Shown here piece after piece: positions 27,691-37,251 of a stretch of DNA of 64,000 nt. The stretch lies in NCBI RefSeq assembly GCF_034351645.1, contig NZ_CP133782.1, positions 4,593,001-4,657,000 on the forward strand, given 5' to 3'. The stretch comes from Pseudomonas sp. DC1.2. Lineage in GTDB: Bacteria > Pseudomonadota > Gammaproteobacteria > Pseudomonadales > Pseudomonadaceae. Position 1 is the first letter of the stretch; each line of letters opens with the position of its first letter. The notes under the pieces were generated by a model. That model was not told the DNA's origin, did not search any database, and was given only the letters and a program-made list of their open reading frames with translations. Made by a program: the position numbers and the translations under genes.

Positions 27691-28105
27691 TTTCCTGCGG
27701 CGCTTTGCGCGCCAGTTCGCCGACCTCAACAAGAACAATCTGCAACGCCTCGATCAGTTGTACACGGACGACGTGCAGTTCACCGATCCGCTGCATGAAG
27801 TGCAGGGGCTGGCGCATTTGCGCAGCTACTTCACCGAGCTCTACGCCAACGTCAACGACCTGCGTTTCGATTTTCACGGCTTCGACCAGATTGCTGAAGG
27901 CGAAGGATATCTGCGCTGGGTGATGAGTTATCGCCATCCACGCCTGGCCGGCGGCCGGTTGATTCGGGTGGACGGCTGCTCGCATTTGCGCTGGCGCGAC
28001 AAGGTTTATCGTCACCGGGATTACTTCGATGCCGGAGCAATGCTTTATGAACATCTACCCGTGTTGGGCCGCGCGATTGCCTGGCTGAAAAGGAGAATGG
28101 GATGA
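27683..28105 (+). CDS. NTF2-like/SnoaL-type protein
   Basis: 140-residue single-domain protein with the cone-shaped NTF2-like fold expected from YTDDVQFTDPLHEVQGLAHL (about 27-46) and the later YRHRDYFDAG. Such proteins bind or isomerise small hydrophobic molecules. The ATG at 27683 follows TGGGGGG and overlaps the photolyase stop by 8 bases; it overlaps the next gene by 4 bases. Substrate unknown; its operon points to a lipid or pigment product. Confidence 0.8.
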   Translation: MSDFLRRFARQFADLNKNNLQRLDQLYTDDVQFTDPLHEVQGLAHLRSYFTELYANVNDLRFDFHGFDQIAEGEGYLRWVMSYRHPRLAGGRLIRVDGCSHLRWRDKVYRHRDYFDAGAMLYEHLPVLGRAIAWLKRRMG

Positions 28106-28884
28106 ATCTTACACCTGCTCGGCGGTATTGGTTGACCGGCGCCAGTAGCGGCATTGGTGCCGCACTGGCCGAAGAAATACTGAAAACCGGTGCCCACCTG
28201 GCCGTCAGTTCGCGCTCGGTGGCGCCGCTCAAGGTTTTGTCACAGCGCTATCCGGGGCAGGTGCTGGTGGTGGCCGGCGACCTGACCAACAGCCAGACCG
28301 TGCGTGAAATCGGCGAACAGATTACCGAAGCCTGGGGCTCGCTGGACACCGTGATCCTGAACGCTGGCACCTGTGAATACGTCGATGTGCAGCAGTTCGA
28401 CGCCTCGATCATTGAACACGTGATCCGCACCAACCTGCTCGCCAGCAGCTACTGCATCGAAGCGGCCCTGCCCTTGTTGCGGGCCGGCACAGCGCCGCAT
28501 CTGGTAGGGGTTTCCAGTTCGGTAACTTACCTGCCGCTGCCACGCGCCGAAGCTTATGGCGCCTCGAAGGCAGGGCTGCGTTACCTGTTCGAATCTCTGC
28601 GCATTGATCTCGCCCCGGAAGGCATCGAAGTCACCGTGGTGAGCCCAGGCTTTGTCGATACACCGCTGACCGCAAAAAACGATTTCCCGATGCCCCTGAG
28701 CTGGCCAGTGGAAAAAACCGCACGGCACATTTTCGCCAAGCTCAAAAATCGGCCACTGGAGATCGCCTTTCCGGCGCTGTTCATGGCCATGCTCTGGCCG
28801 CTGTCGAAAATGCCCAATCGATGGAAGCTGGCGATCGGCAAGCGAATGCTACGCAGTCCGGCACCGATTAAGGATAAACCGTGA
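28102..28884 (+). CDS. Short-chain dehydrogenase/reductase
   Basis: 260 residues. Cofactor motif TGASSGIGAAL at about 12-22 (classical SDR), catalytic Ser in VSSSVTYLPLP and Y-x3-K in EAYGASKAG (about 152-160). The C-terminal MLWPLSKMPNRWKLAIGKRML region looks membrane-associating. ATGA overlap with the NTF2-like gene and with the next gene. Inferred to reduce or oxidise a lipid-derived carbonyl; not shown. Confidence 0.85.
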   Translation: MNLTPARRYWLTGASSGIGAALAEEILKTGAHLAVSSRSVAPLKVLSQRYPGQVLVVAGDLTNSQTVREIGEQITEAWGSLDTVILNAGTCEYVDVQQFDASIIEHVIRTNLLASSYCIEAALPLLRAGTAPHLVGVSSSVTYLPLPRAEAYGASKAGLRYLFESLRIDLAPEGIEVTVVSPGFVDTPLTAKNDFPMPLSWPVEKTARHIFAKLKNRPLEIAFPALFMAMLWPLSKMPNRWKLAIGKRMLRSPAPIKDKP

Positions 28885-30128
28885 AAATCGCCATTATCGG
28901 CAGCGGGATCTCGGGCCTTACCAGCGCCTACCTGCTGAACCGCCAACACGACATCACCTTGTTCGAGGCCGGCGACTGGGTCGGCGGCCACACCCACACC
29001 GTGGAAGTGACCGTCGATGGTCAGCGCTACGCCGTGGACACTGGTTTTATCGTGTTCAACGACTGGACCTACCCGAATTTCATTCGCCTGTTAGGTCAGC
29101 TCGGGGTGGGTTTCAAACCGACAGAAATGAGTTTCTCGGTGACCGACCCTGACTCTGGTCTTGAGTACAACGGCAACAACCTCAACAGCCTATTCGCCCA
29201 GCGTCGCAATTTGCTGTCGCCGGGGTTCTGGGGCATGTTGCGCGACATCCTGCGCTTCAACAAAGAGTCGCAGCGGGACCTGGCAGAACAGCGGATCGCC
29301 GCCGACACCACCCTCGATCAATACCTGAAGGCTGGCGGCTACGGGGAGCGCTTCATCCTGCACTACATCGTGCCGATGGGCGCGGCGATCTGGTCAATGT
29401 CGATGGCCGACATGCTGGGTTTTCCGTTGCAGTTCTTTGTGCGTTTCTTTAAAAATCATGGCTTGTTGTCCGTCAGCAATCGTCCGCAGTGGTGCGTCAT
29501 CGAAGGCGGATCGAGTGCATATTTGGCGCCGCTGACCGCCTCTTTTAAAGACAGAATTCGCCTCAATTGCCCGGTATCCCGAGTCGAACGCGACGAGGAC
29601 GGTGTGGTTGTCCACAGCGCCATCGGCAGCGAGCGCTTCGACAAAGTGGTGTTCGCCTGTCACAGCGATCAAGCGCTCAACCTGCTGGCCGACCCCAGCA
29701 GTGCGGAACAGTCGATCCTTGGCGCCCTGCCTTACGCCGACAACGAAGTCGTGTTGCACACCGATATACGCCTGCTGCCGGAGCGGAAACTCGCCTGGGC
29801 CAGTTGGAACTATCGCTTGGGTGGACCTGGTCATGCGTTGGCGGCGGTCACCTACGACATGAACATCCTGCAAGGCATCCACAGCGACACCACGTTCTGC
29901 GTCAGCCTCAATCAGAGTGCCGGTATCCATCCGCTTAAGGTGCTCGCCAAATACACCTACGCCCACCCGCAATACAGTTTGGCGGCCGTTGCGGCACAGG
30001 CTCGCTGGGAAGAGTTGAACGGCGCTCAACATACCTATTACTGCGGCGCCTATTGGGCCAATGGCTTCCATGAAGACGGCGTAGTCAGTGCCTTGCGGGT
30101 TGCCCAGTCGTTTGGAGAAACCCTGTGA
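28881..30128 (+). CDS. FAD-dependent oxidoreductase (amine-oxidase-like, COG2907)
   Basis: 415 residues. FAD motif GSGISGLTSAYLL at about 7-19, followed by GDWVGGHTHTVEV. Homologous flavoproteins neighbour DUF1365 and cyclopropane-synthase-like genes in many bacteria and are thought to act on fatty acyl chains, for example as desaturase or dehydrogenase in furan fatty acid formation (UfaD-like; from memory and inference). 4-base overlaps on both sides. Confidence 0.85.
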   Translation: MKIAIIGSGISGLTSAYLLNRQHDITLFEAGDWVGGHTHTVEVTVDGQRYAVDTGFIVFNDWTYPNFIRLLGQLGVGFKPTEMSFSVTDPDSGLEYNGNNLNSLFAQRRNLLSPGFWGMLRDILRFNKESQRDLAEQRIAADTTLDQYLKAGGYGERFILHYIVPMGAAIWSMSMADMLGFPLQFFVRFFKNHGLLSVSNRPQWCVIEGGSSAYLAPLTASFKDRIRLNCPVSRVERDEDGVVVHSAIGSERFDKVVFACHSDQALNLLADPSSAEQSILGALPYADNEVVLHTDIRLLPERKLAWASWNYRLGGPGHALAAVTYDMNILQGIHSDTTFCVSLNQSAGIHPLKVLAKYTYAHPQYSLAAVAAQARWEELNGAQHTYYCGAYWANGFHEDGVVSALRVAQSFGETL

Positions 30129-30940
30129 ACAGCGCGCTCTACAGCGGCTGGATCGCCCATCGGCGATTCGCGCCAAAGACTCACCAATTCCGCTACCGGA
30201 TTGGTTTGTTGTACCTGGACCTCGACGAACAGGATGCCGTACTTGGGCTGTCACCGTTGTCAGGTAACAGCCGCTTCTCACCGTTCTCATTTCGTGAAAA
30301 CGACTACCTGAAAGCCTTCACCAGCACCGGCATGCGCTTGATCGATGCGGTACGCCAGCAAGTCGCCCTCGCCATCGGCCACGAGCCGAAAGGTTCGATC
30401 TGCCTGCTGACACAGGCGCGCAGTTGGGGCCTGTCGTTCAATCCGGTGAGTTTTTTCTACTGCCATGAGGCCGACGGCCAACTGGCGGCGATTCTCTGCG
30501 AAGTCACCAACACCCCATGGCGCGAGCGCTATCACTACGTGTTGCCGGCCAAAGCCCCGCAAGATCTGAGCGATTTCCATCAGCACTTTGCCGTGGCGAA
30601 GGCGTTTCATGTGTCGCCATTTTTACCACGTGACCTCGAATACCGCATGAGCTTCAGCCCCGCCGCGCAAAGGCTTGGCGTACACATGGCGGACTGGCAG
30701 GGCGAGCTGAAACTATTCGACGCAACACTCAGCCTGCAACGTGAACCCCTAGACCGCAGCAGCCTGCATCGCTACCTGCGAAAGTTTCCGTGGATGACCG
30801 CGAAAACCTGCCTGGCGATCTATTGGCAGGCCGTGCGCCTGTTGCTCAAACGTATACCGATTTTTGCTCATCAAGCTGCCGATGGCAGCTTTAAAACCGC
30901 CATCGTCCCCCCAAAGGATCGCCGCCATGAAATCCTCTAG
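30125..30940 (+). CDS. DUF1365 family protein
   Basis: 271 residues starting NSALYSGWIAHRRFAPKTHQFRYRIG..., with the family's LTQARSWGLSFNPVSFFYC segment (about 96-114) and conserved FHVSPFLP. It occurs almost always between an amine-oxidase-like flavoprotein and a cyclopropane-synthase-like methyltransferase, as here. Function unproved; a role in acyl-chain modification is inferred. The next gene overlaps by 14 bases. Confidence 0.87.
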   Translation: MNSALYSGWIAHRRFAPKTHQFRYRIGLLYLDLDEQDAVLGLSPLSGNSRFSPFSFRENDYLKAFTSTGMRLIDAVRQQVALAIGHEPKGSICLLTQARSWGLSFNPVSFFYCHEADGQLAAILCEVTNTPWRERYHYVLPAKAPQDLSDFHQHFAVAKAFHVSPFLPRDLEYRMSFSPAAQRLGVHMADWQGELKLFDATLSLQREPLDRSSLHRYLRKFPWMTAKTCLAIYWQAVRLLLKRIPIFAHQAADGSFKTAIVPPKDRRHEIL

Positions 30941-32198
30941 TGTTACGGCAAAAGCCAATCTGATAAGCGCCAACGGATTGACCGGGTCGCTGCTTCGGCG
31001 CGGCGTGCTGCGTCAGTTGGCGCATCTCAAGCATGGGCAACTGGTGGTCATCGAAGACGGCGAACGGCATGTGTTTGGCACGCCTGGCAGTCATCTCACG
31101 GGGGAGATCCATATCCTTGATGCCGCCGCCTGGGGCTTGGTCGCCAGCAGCGGCTCAATCGGCGCCGGCGAGGCGTTCATCCATGGTTACTGGAGTTCGC
31201 CGGACCTGACCGCGGTGGTCCGCGTGTTTGTGAGCAACCTGGAGGTGCTGGATGCGCTGGAAGGCGGTCTGGCAAAACTCACGCGCCCCTTCGTTCAAGG
31301 CCTGCACTGGCTCAACCGCAACACCCGAAAGGGCTCGCAGAAAAATATTGCGGCGCACTACGACCTGGGCAACGACTTGTTCGAACAGTTTCTGGACCCG
31401 ACCATGATGTATTCGGCGGCGCAATTCCTTAGCCCCGAGGACAGCCTGGAGCAAGCACAACTGAACAAACTGGAACGGATCTGCCAGAAACTTGCGCTGA
31501 AACCCAGCGATCACTTGCTGGAAATCGGCACCGGCTGGGGCAGCATGGCGCTCTACGCGGCGCAGCACTATGGCTGCAAAGTCACCACGACCACGCTGTC
31601 CAAAGAGCAGTTCGCCTTCACCGCAAAGCGCATCGAAGCCCTCGGCCTACAGGATCAGGTCACGTTGCTGCTGTCGGATTACCGCGACCTCACCGGCCAG
31701 TACGACAAACTGGTGTCGATCGAGATGATCGAGGCGGTGGGTCATCGCTTCCTGCCAACGTACTTCAAGCAATGCGCGCATTTGCTCAAAAGCAACGGTT
31801 TGATGCTGTTGCAGGCAATCACCATCCGCGAACAGCGTTACGAACAAGCCAAAACCAATGTCGACTTTATCCAGCGCTACATCTTCCCCGGCGGCGCCCT
31901 GCCCTGTGTGCAAAAGATGCTGGAAGTTGTCAGCCGCGACACCGACATGAACCTGCTGCACATGGAGGACTTCGGCCTGCACTACGCGCGGACGCTGCGC
32001 CTGTGGCATGAGAATTTTCGCCATGCGCACAGTCGCTTGACTGAGTTGGGCTACGACGACTACTTCCTGCGGCTGTGGGAGTTTTACCTGTGCTACTGCG
32101 AAGGCGGCTTCCTTGAGCGCACCATCGGTACGGCGCAATTGCTGCTGGCCAAACCTTGCGCAATGCCGGCGCCATTGCTTGGCCGCTTCGATGCTTGA
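30927..32198 (+). CDS. Cyclopropane-fatty-acyl-phospholipid synthase-like methyltransferase
   Basis: 423 residues. SAM motif LLEIGTGWGSMAL at about 195-207; the family's YDLGNDLFEQFLDP at about 147-160 and MMYSAAQF follow the usual CFA order. CFA synthases methylate the double bond of phospholipid acyl chains. The setting fits either CFA synthesis or a UfaM-type methylase. The start at 30927 follows AAAGGATC and lies in the end of the DUF1365 gene; longer readings lack a ribosome site. Confidence 0.9.
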   Translation: MKSSSVTAKANLISANGLTGSLLRRGVLRQLAHLKHGQLVVIEDGERHVFGTPGSHLTGEIHILDAAAWGLVASSGSIGAGEAFIHGYWSSPDLTAVVRVFVSNLEVLDALEGGLAKLTRPFVQGLHWLNRNTRKGSQKNIAAHYDLGNDLFEQFLDPTMMYSAAQFLSPEDSLEQAQLNKLERICQKLALKPSDHLLEIGTGWGSMALYAAQHYGCKVTTTTLSKEQFAFTAKRIEALGLQDQVTLLLSDYRDLTGQYDKLVSIEMIEAVGHRFLPTYFKQCAHLLKSNGLMLLQAITIREQRYEQAKTNVDFIQRYIFPGGALPCVQKMLEVVSRDTDMNLLHMEDFGLHYARTLRLWHENFRHAHSRLTELGYDDYFLRLWEFYLCYCEGGFLERTIGTAQLLLAKPCAMPAPLLGRFDA

Positions 32199-32694
32199 AC
32201 GTCTGGCCAACGCCGTGCTGTTTCAGCTCGGCTGGTTTGCCTGCGTGGCGGGCGGCGACAGCCTGTGGCTGTTGGTAGCGCTGGCAGCACTGGTGATTCA
32301 TTTGCTGTGGATAAGTCATTGGGCCGATGAAGGCCGGCTGATTCTCAGCGTAGTGTTGCTCGGCACCACCGTGGACAGCTCATTGCGCTGGCTGGGTGTT
32401 TTCGAGTTCGCGGACGTCTCGCCCTTGATTCCGCTGTGGCTTATGTTGCTGTGGGCACTACTGGCAACCACCTTGCGCCACTGCTTGCAGTGGAGCGCCA
32501 GCCCTTGGTGGCTGGCCAGCGTACTGGGTGCCGTGGGTGGAGCGGTATCGTATTACGCCGGTGGAAAACTGGCAGGCGTTCAATTCCCCTACGGCCAGGC
32601 ACCGACGCTGATCGGCATCGCACTGCTCTGGGCCTTGCTGTTTCCGGCCCTCCACTTCATGGCCCAACGGCTGGCGACGGACACCCGAGACTAA
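32191..32694 (+). CDS. DUF2878 family membrane protein
   Basis: 167 residues with five or six hydrophobic helices, starting MLERLANAVLFQLGWFACV. DUF2878 proteins commonly end operons of this kind. No catalytic residues are assigned. The start overlaps the methyltransferase stop by 8 bases, so it is translationally coupled. Confidence 0.82.
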   Translation: MLERLANAVLFQLGWFACVAGGDSLWLLVALAALVIHLLWISHWADEGRLILSVVLLGTTVDSSLRWLGVFEFADVSPLIPLWLMLLWALLATTLRHCLQWSASPWWLASVLGAVGGAVSYYAGGKLAGVQFPYGQAPTLIGIALLWALLFPALHFMAQRLATDTRD

Positions 32695-32747
32695 ACGTCT
32701 GTCAGGCCTTTCACACAGCATCGATCCACTGCCTTACACTGCGCGCC

Positions 32748-33053
32748 ATGAAAACCATTCCCCACACGCAAATCGCTGATCCGGCGGTCACGTGCTCGAC
32801 CTGTTCCGCCTGCTGCTGTCAGCTCGAAGTCATGCTGATCACCGACACGGGCGTGCCCGATCGTTTTATCGATACCGATGACTGGGGCGGGGAAGTCATG
32901 CTGCGCCTGGATGACGGCTGGTGCGCCGCGCTGGATCGCAACACGATGATGTGTACCATCTACGAAAAACGACCGCTGATCTGCCGGGAATTCGCCACGG
33001 GTTCGCCGGAGTGCATGGAAGAGCGCCAAGGCATCACGTCGGTGTACCGATAA
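32748..33053 (+). CDS. YkgJ family cysteine-cluster protein
   Basis: 101 residues with Cys clusters CSTCSACCCQLE (about 15-26), WCAALD, MCTIYEKRPLICREF, the pattern of the zinc/iron-chelating YkgJ family. It begins 53 bases after the DUF2878 gene and may be the last gene of the operon or separately transcribed. Function unknown; a metal-binding role is inferred. Confidence 0.85.
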   Translation: MKTIPHTQIADPAVTCSTCSACCCQLEVMLITDTGVPDRFIDTDDWGGEVMLRLDDGWCAALDRNTMMCTIYEKRPLICREFATGSPECMEERQGITSVYR

Positions 33054-33167
33054 AACCAGCCGATTCAAGCGCACGTGTTGACGGCACTTACGCTTTAGCG
33101 AGCAGGCTCACCTCCACAGGAAACTATCGACGCCTGTAGAAGCGAGCGGCTAGCGAATCTTTGAGGA

Positions 33168-33686
33168 TTACAACGGCAGGGTGTAATGCAGCGCGTAGCT
33201 TTCTACGCCGCCATTGTTACTGTTGATACCGGCGTTGGAATAGTGCGTCGCGCGAACCCCGATTTCATGCCCACCCGCAAAGCGCAGGCCGAACCCGAGG
33301 CGGTCTTCGAACTGAAAGGACTCACCAATGTTGTTGTCTTCAAGCTGAGTCCGGGAGAACAACGACACACCAATCCCTGCCTCGACATACGGTTTGACGT
33401 TCTGCCCGGCAAACTCGTAAACAAACACCGGAGAAAACGAGAGGCTGCTGGCGCCCGGCGTCTTGTCACCTTCCCAATAAGTGTAAGCGCCACTCCAGTA
33501 ACCGGTCACTCGACCGACGTCACTTTGCAGCCAACTCTTGTCCCAATCGAATTGCAGACCCAGCCGGTAAGTCATGGTCGAATCGCTGGTCTGACCGACC
33601 CCGAACTCCACGCCTGCCGCTTGCGCAGTCAAGCTTTGCCCAAACAATGCGGCCGCAATCGCAGCCAAGCAGAATAGTTTCTTCAT
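33168..33686 (-). CDS. pagL: Lipid A 3-O-deacylase
   Basis: Outer-membrane beta-barrel enzyme that removes the 3-O acyl chain of lipid A. 172 residues with a signal peptide ending QSLTAQAA (about 24). The catalytic triad is visible in the C-terminal HYSNAG (His148, Ser150) and Glu162 of GGVESY; the last residue pair of the barrel follows. AAAGGACG precedes the ATG. The same place as PA4661 in P. aeruginosa (from memory). Monocistronic. Confidence 0.9.
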   Translation of the reverse strand: MKKLFCLAAIAAALFGQSLTAQAAGVEFGVGQTSDSTMTYRLGLQFDWDKSWLQSDVGRVTGYWSGAYTYWEGDKTPGASSLSFSPVFVYEFAGQNVKPYVEAGIGVSLFSRTQLEDNNIGESFQFEDRLGFGLRFAGGHEIGVRATHYSNAGINSNNGGVESYALHYTLPL

Positions 33687-33804
33687 TAGAAACGTCCTTT
33701 CCCGAACGATGTAAATGTGGTTTTTTTGTTACTCAACAGACCAGCTATAGAAGTCGACGATTAATCAGAAGTTCAGCCCATTTGAGCCTTATTTCACAAT
33801 TTTT

Positions 33805-34596
33805 TTACCTGTCGAAACTTCGTACCAGGCCCTGTGAATTCCACAGTACAGGCAGGACACTTCTGAAATGATCCGGGTCGGCGCTCGTCCAGAACTGGGC
33901 AGCCCGAGCTGGCCCCTCGGCAAGCAATTCACGGTCGGCCAACAACCGCTGAAGTTGCCGGGCCACGGCGGCGCCGGTGTCGATCAGGCTGATGTCTGCC
34001 GGGATCATCTGTTTGAGCATGGGCTTGAGAAAGGGGTAATGCGTACAACCAAGAATGATCGTGTCGCACCCGGTGGCCAGCAGCGGATCGACATAACTCT
34101 TGAGCAGTTGATGCAGGGTCGGACTGTGCAGGTCGCCACCTTCAATCAGCTCCACCAGACCGGGACACGGCTGGGTGATGACTCGCACATCAGTGGCAAA
34201 ACGGTCCAGCAAGGCCGCAAACTTGGCACTCTGCAAGGTGCCAGTGGTGGCGAGTACACCGACCACGCCGCTGCGAGTAGCGGCGGCGGCCGGTTTGACT
34301 GCCGGCTCCATGCCCACGATCGGCCAAAAGGGATAATCGCGGCGTAAATTAGCCACGCCAGCCACCGTGGCGGTGTTGCAGGCCAGCACTAACGCTTTAG
34401 CGCCTTCGCGCTGAAAAAACTCGGCGATCACGCTGCAACGATGCTGGATGAATTCCGGGGTTTTCTCGCCATAGGGAATATTCCCGCAATCGGCGACATA
34501 CAAAAGAGACTCGTGGGGCAGTAGACGCTGGATTTCGGCCAACACCGACAACCCGCCGACACCGGAATCGAACACGCCAATCGGCGCCTCACGCAT
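33805..34596 (-). CDS. murI: Glutamate racemase
   Basis: Makes D-glutamate for peptidoglycan. 263 residues with both catalytic cysteines in their motifs, LACNTATVA (Cys73) and LGCTHYPFL (Cys184), and the opening [12 protein letters not shown]. The start at 34596 overlaps the moeB stop by 8 bases; a longer frame to 34668 lies in moeB. Last gene of the hemA-prfA-prmC-moeB-murI operon. Confidence 0.95.
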   Translation of the reverse strand: MREAPIGVFDSGVGGLSVLAEIQRLLPHESLLYVADCGNIPYGEKTPEFIQHRCSVIAEFFQREGAKALVLACNTATVAGVANLRRDYPFWPIVGMEPAVKPAAAATRSGVVGVLATTGTLQSAKFAALLDRFATDVRVITQPCPGLVELIEGGDLHSPTLHQLLKSYVDPLLATGCDTIILGCTHYPFLKPMLKQMIPADISLIDTGAAVARQLQRLLADRELLAEGPARAAQFWTSADPDHFRSVLPVLWNSQGLVRSFDR

Positions 34597-35344
34597 GGCG
34601 TGACCCACAGACGCTGCAACCCGGATCACGCTTGACCCGCAACTCACGAAAGCGTGTACCCAAGGCATCGATCAACAACAGACGACCGACCAGCGGCTCG
34701 CCAAACCCGGCCAACAACTTCAAGGCTTCGAGGGCTTGCAGACTGCCCACCAGACCCACCAGCGGACCGAGCACACCCGCCTCGCTGCACGTCAGTTCGG
34801 CTTCGCTGCCGTGCCCGTATAAACAGTGATAACAAGGGCTGTGCGCAAGGCGAGGGTCAAACACCGACAGTTGCCCTTCCAGCCGAATCGCCGCGCCGCT
34901 GACCAAGGGTTTGCAAGCGGCCACACACGCGGCGTTGACCGCTTCGCGGGTGGCGAAATTGTCGGAGCAGTCCAGCACCAGGTCCACCGCCATTACAGCG
35001 GCGGCCAGCGAGTCTTCATCGAGCGCCGTGCGATGGGCGACCAATTGAATCTCGGGGTTGATCGCGCCAAGACGGCGGATCGCCGAATCGACCTTGCTTA
35101 CGCCTACGCTGTCGGTGTCATGAATGATCTGGCGTTGCAGGTTGGTCACGTCGACAGTGTCGAAGTCCGCCAGGTGCAGCTCACCGACACCCGCGGCGGC
35201 GAGGTAAAGCGCGACCGGAGAGCCAAGACCGCCCAGGCCCACGATCAGTACACGGCTGCCCTTGAGCCGTAATTGACCGTCGATGTCTACGTGTTGCAAC
35301 AGAATTTGCCGGCTATAGCGCAACAATTCCTGATCATTCAGCAC
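34589..35344 (-). CDS. moeB: Molybdopterin-synthase adenylyltransferase (HesA/MoeB/ThiF)
   Basis: ATP-dependent activation of the C-terminus of a ubiquitin-like sulfur carrier (MoaD or ThiS). 251 residues: nucleotide motif GLGGLGSPV at 36-44, zinc-binding pairs CYHC (about 172-175) and C-terminal CSVC. Overlaps prmC by 7 bases and murI by 8. The position inside a prfA-prmC operon is standard in gammaproteobacteria. Confidence 0.92.
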   Translation of the reverse strand: MLNDQELLRYSRQILLQHVDIDGQLRLKGSRVLIVGLGGLGSPVALYLAAAGVGELHLADFDTVDVTNLQRQIIHDTDSVGVSKVDSAIRRLGAINPEIQLVAHRTALDEDSLAAAVMAVDLVLDCSDNFATREAVNAACVAACKPLVSGAAIRLEGQLSVFDPRLAHSPCYHCLYGHGSEAELTCSEAGVLGPLVGLVGSLQALEALKLLAGFGEPLVGRLLLIDALGTRFRELRVKRDPGCSVCGSRHA

Positions 35345-36168
35345 GGCAGGCGCCCCAGGCTGATGCGTTCGTGGCCACCGAGGTCGGTGCGGCTGTGGAC
35401 CTCGTTAAAACCGTGGATCAGCAGCAAATCGCGCACGGCCTCGGCTTGATCGTAACCGTGCTCGAGCATCAGCCAGCCGCCGGCCTCGAGGTAGTCCGGT
35501 GCCTGGGCAACGATCAACCGCAAGTCGTCGAGCCCGTCGATGCCAGCCACCAAGGCACTGGCCGGCTCGAAACGCACGTCGCCTTCGACCAGGTGCGGGT
35601 CGGCTGAGGCAATGTAGGGCGGGTTGCTAATGATCAGCTGAAAACGCTGACCTTGCAGCGCGCTGAACCAATGACTGCTCAACACCGTGGCGTTATTCAA
35701 ATGCAGGCGCTGGCGATTTCGCTCCGCCAGCGCCACGGCTTCGAGCACTCGGTCCACGGCAGTGACATTCCAGGCTGCACGTTCGCTGGCGAGTGCCAAG
35801 GCAATCGCACCGCTGCCAGTGCCAAGGTCGAGGACCTTGGCCGGTGTGGCGGGCAACAATTGCAGCGCGGTTTCGACCAACAACTCGGTGTCGGGACGCG
35901 GGATCAACGTGTGCGGCGCCACTTCCAGGTCGAGTTTCCAGAACCCTTGCTGACCGAGGATGTAAGCCACTGGCTCACCGCCACGGCGCCGCAGCAGGTA
36001 GCCGGCAAACGCCAGCGCGGCCTCGCTCGGCACAATGCGCTCGGGCCAGGTGTGCAAAAAACTGCGGGGCTTGCCCAGGGCCGCGGCCAGCAGCAGTTCA
36101 GCGTCCAGACGCGCACTCGGCGAGTCAGGTAGCTCGGCAGCCCTTAACAAACTGGCAATGATTGTCAT
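35338..36168 (-). CDS. prmC: Peptide chain release factor N5-glutamine methyltransferase
   Basis: Methylates the Gln of the GGQ motif of RF1 and RF2. 276 residues with SAM motif DLGTGSGAIAL at 114-124 and catalytic NPPY at 182-185. Its substrate RF1 is the gene directly before it; stop codon of prfA and start of prmC adjoin without a gap. Confidence 0.95.
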   Translation of the reverse strand: MTIIASLLRAAELPDSPSARLDAELLLAAALGKPRSFLHTWPERIVPSEAALAFAGYLLRRRGGEPVAYILGQQGFWKLDLEVAPHTLIPRPDTELLVETALQLLPATPAKVLDLGTGSGAIALALASERAAWNVTAVDRVLEAVALAERNRQRLHLNNATVLSSHWFSALQGQRFQLIISNPPYIASADPHLVEGDVRFEPASALVAGIDGLDDLRLIVAQAPDYLEAGGWLMLEHGYDQAEAVRDLLLIHGFNEVHSRTDLGGHERISLGRLPC

Positions 36169-37251
36169 TTACTCACCTATCGCTGCCAATTGATCGGCCT
36201 GGAACTCGGCCAGTAACGGTTCAATCACTGCATCGACGCCACCGGCAAGGATTTCGTCGAGTGAATACAGCGTCAGGTTGACCCGGTGGTCGGTGACCCG
36301 GCCTTGGGCGAAGTTGTAGGTGCGGATGCGCTCGGAACGATCCCCCGAGCCCACCAGCAACTTACGCTCGCTGGCAATAGCATTCGCCGCGGCGCTGGTT
36401 TGCTGATCGTTGAGCTTGGCCGACAGCCATGACATCGCCCGGGCTCGGTTCTTATGCTGAGAACGCTCTTCCTGACACTCGACCACGATGCCGGATGGCA
36501 AGTGCGTAATGCGGATCGCCGAGTCGGTCTTGTTGACGTGCTGACCACCGGCACCGGAAGATTTGTAGGTGTCGACGCGCAAATCCGAAGGATTGATCTC
36601 GATCGCTTCCTGCTCGTCCGGCTCGGGCAATACCGCCACGGTACACGCCGACGTGTGGATGCGGCCTTGCGATTCAGTGGCCGGGACTCGTTGTACGCGG
36701 TGCGCACCGGATTCGAATTTCAGCTTGCCGTAGACGCTGTCACCCTCGACCCGGGCGATAACTTCTTTATAGCCACCATGTTCACCGATGTTTTCCGAGA
36801 GAATCTCTACCCGCCAGCCACGCCGCTCGGCGTAACGCGAGTACATGCGGAACAGGTCACCGGAGAAAATTGCCGCCTCATCTCCGCCGGTGCCCGCACG
36901 AATTTCGAGGAACACGTTGCGTCCGTCGTTCGGGTCTCTGGGCAGCAGCATGCGTTGCAAGCGGGCTTCGATGTCGATCAGTTGCTCTTTGGCTTCGCGG
37001 ACTTCTTCCACGGCCATTTCACGCATGTCCGGGTCGCTGTCCTTGAGCAGCGCCTGGGCGCCTTCAAGATCGCCCTGCACTTTAAGCAGCTGTTTATAGG
37101 TTTCAACAATGGGCTCGACTTCCGCGTACTCCTTGGAGTAAGTGCGGAATTTGTTCTGGTCGGAAATGACTTCGCCATCACCAAGCAGGGCGGTCAATTC
37201 CTCGAAACGGTCCTGGAGGATGTCCAGCTTATTGAGCAGTGACGCTTTCAT
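36169..37251 (-). CDS. prfA: Peptide chain release factor 1
   Basis: Terminates translation at UAA and UAG. 360 residues with the stop-codon anticodon motif PAT at 190-192 and the catalytic GGQ at 235-237 ([15 protein letters not shown]). Overlaps hemA by 4 bases, directly followed by prmC. Confidence 0.97.
   Translation of the reverse strand: MKASLLNKLDILQDRFEELTALLGDGEVISDQNKFRTYSKEYAEVEPIVETYKQLLKVQGDLEGAQALLKDSDPDMREMAVEEVREAKEQLIDIEARLQRMLLPRDPNDGRNVFLEIRAGTGGDEAAIFSGDLFRMYSRYAERRGWRVEILSENIGEHGGYKEVIARVEGDSVYGKLKFESGAHRVQRVPATESQGRIHTSACTVAVLPEPDEQEAIEINPSDLRVDTYKSSGAGGQHVNKTDSAIRITHLPSGIVVECQEERSQHKNRARAMSWLSAKLNDQQTSAAANAIASERKLLVGSGDRSERIRTYNFAQGRVTDHRVNLTLYSLDEILAGGVDAVIEPLLAEFQADQLAAIGE

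Noticed and set aside
33060..33150. REP element between the YkgJ gene and pagL
   Set aside because: Fragments such as TAGCGAGCAGGCTCACC and GAAGCGAGCGGC resemble REP halves but are too degenerate to call.
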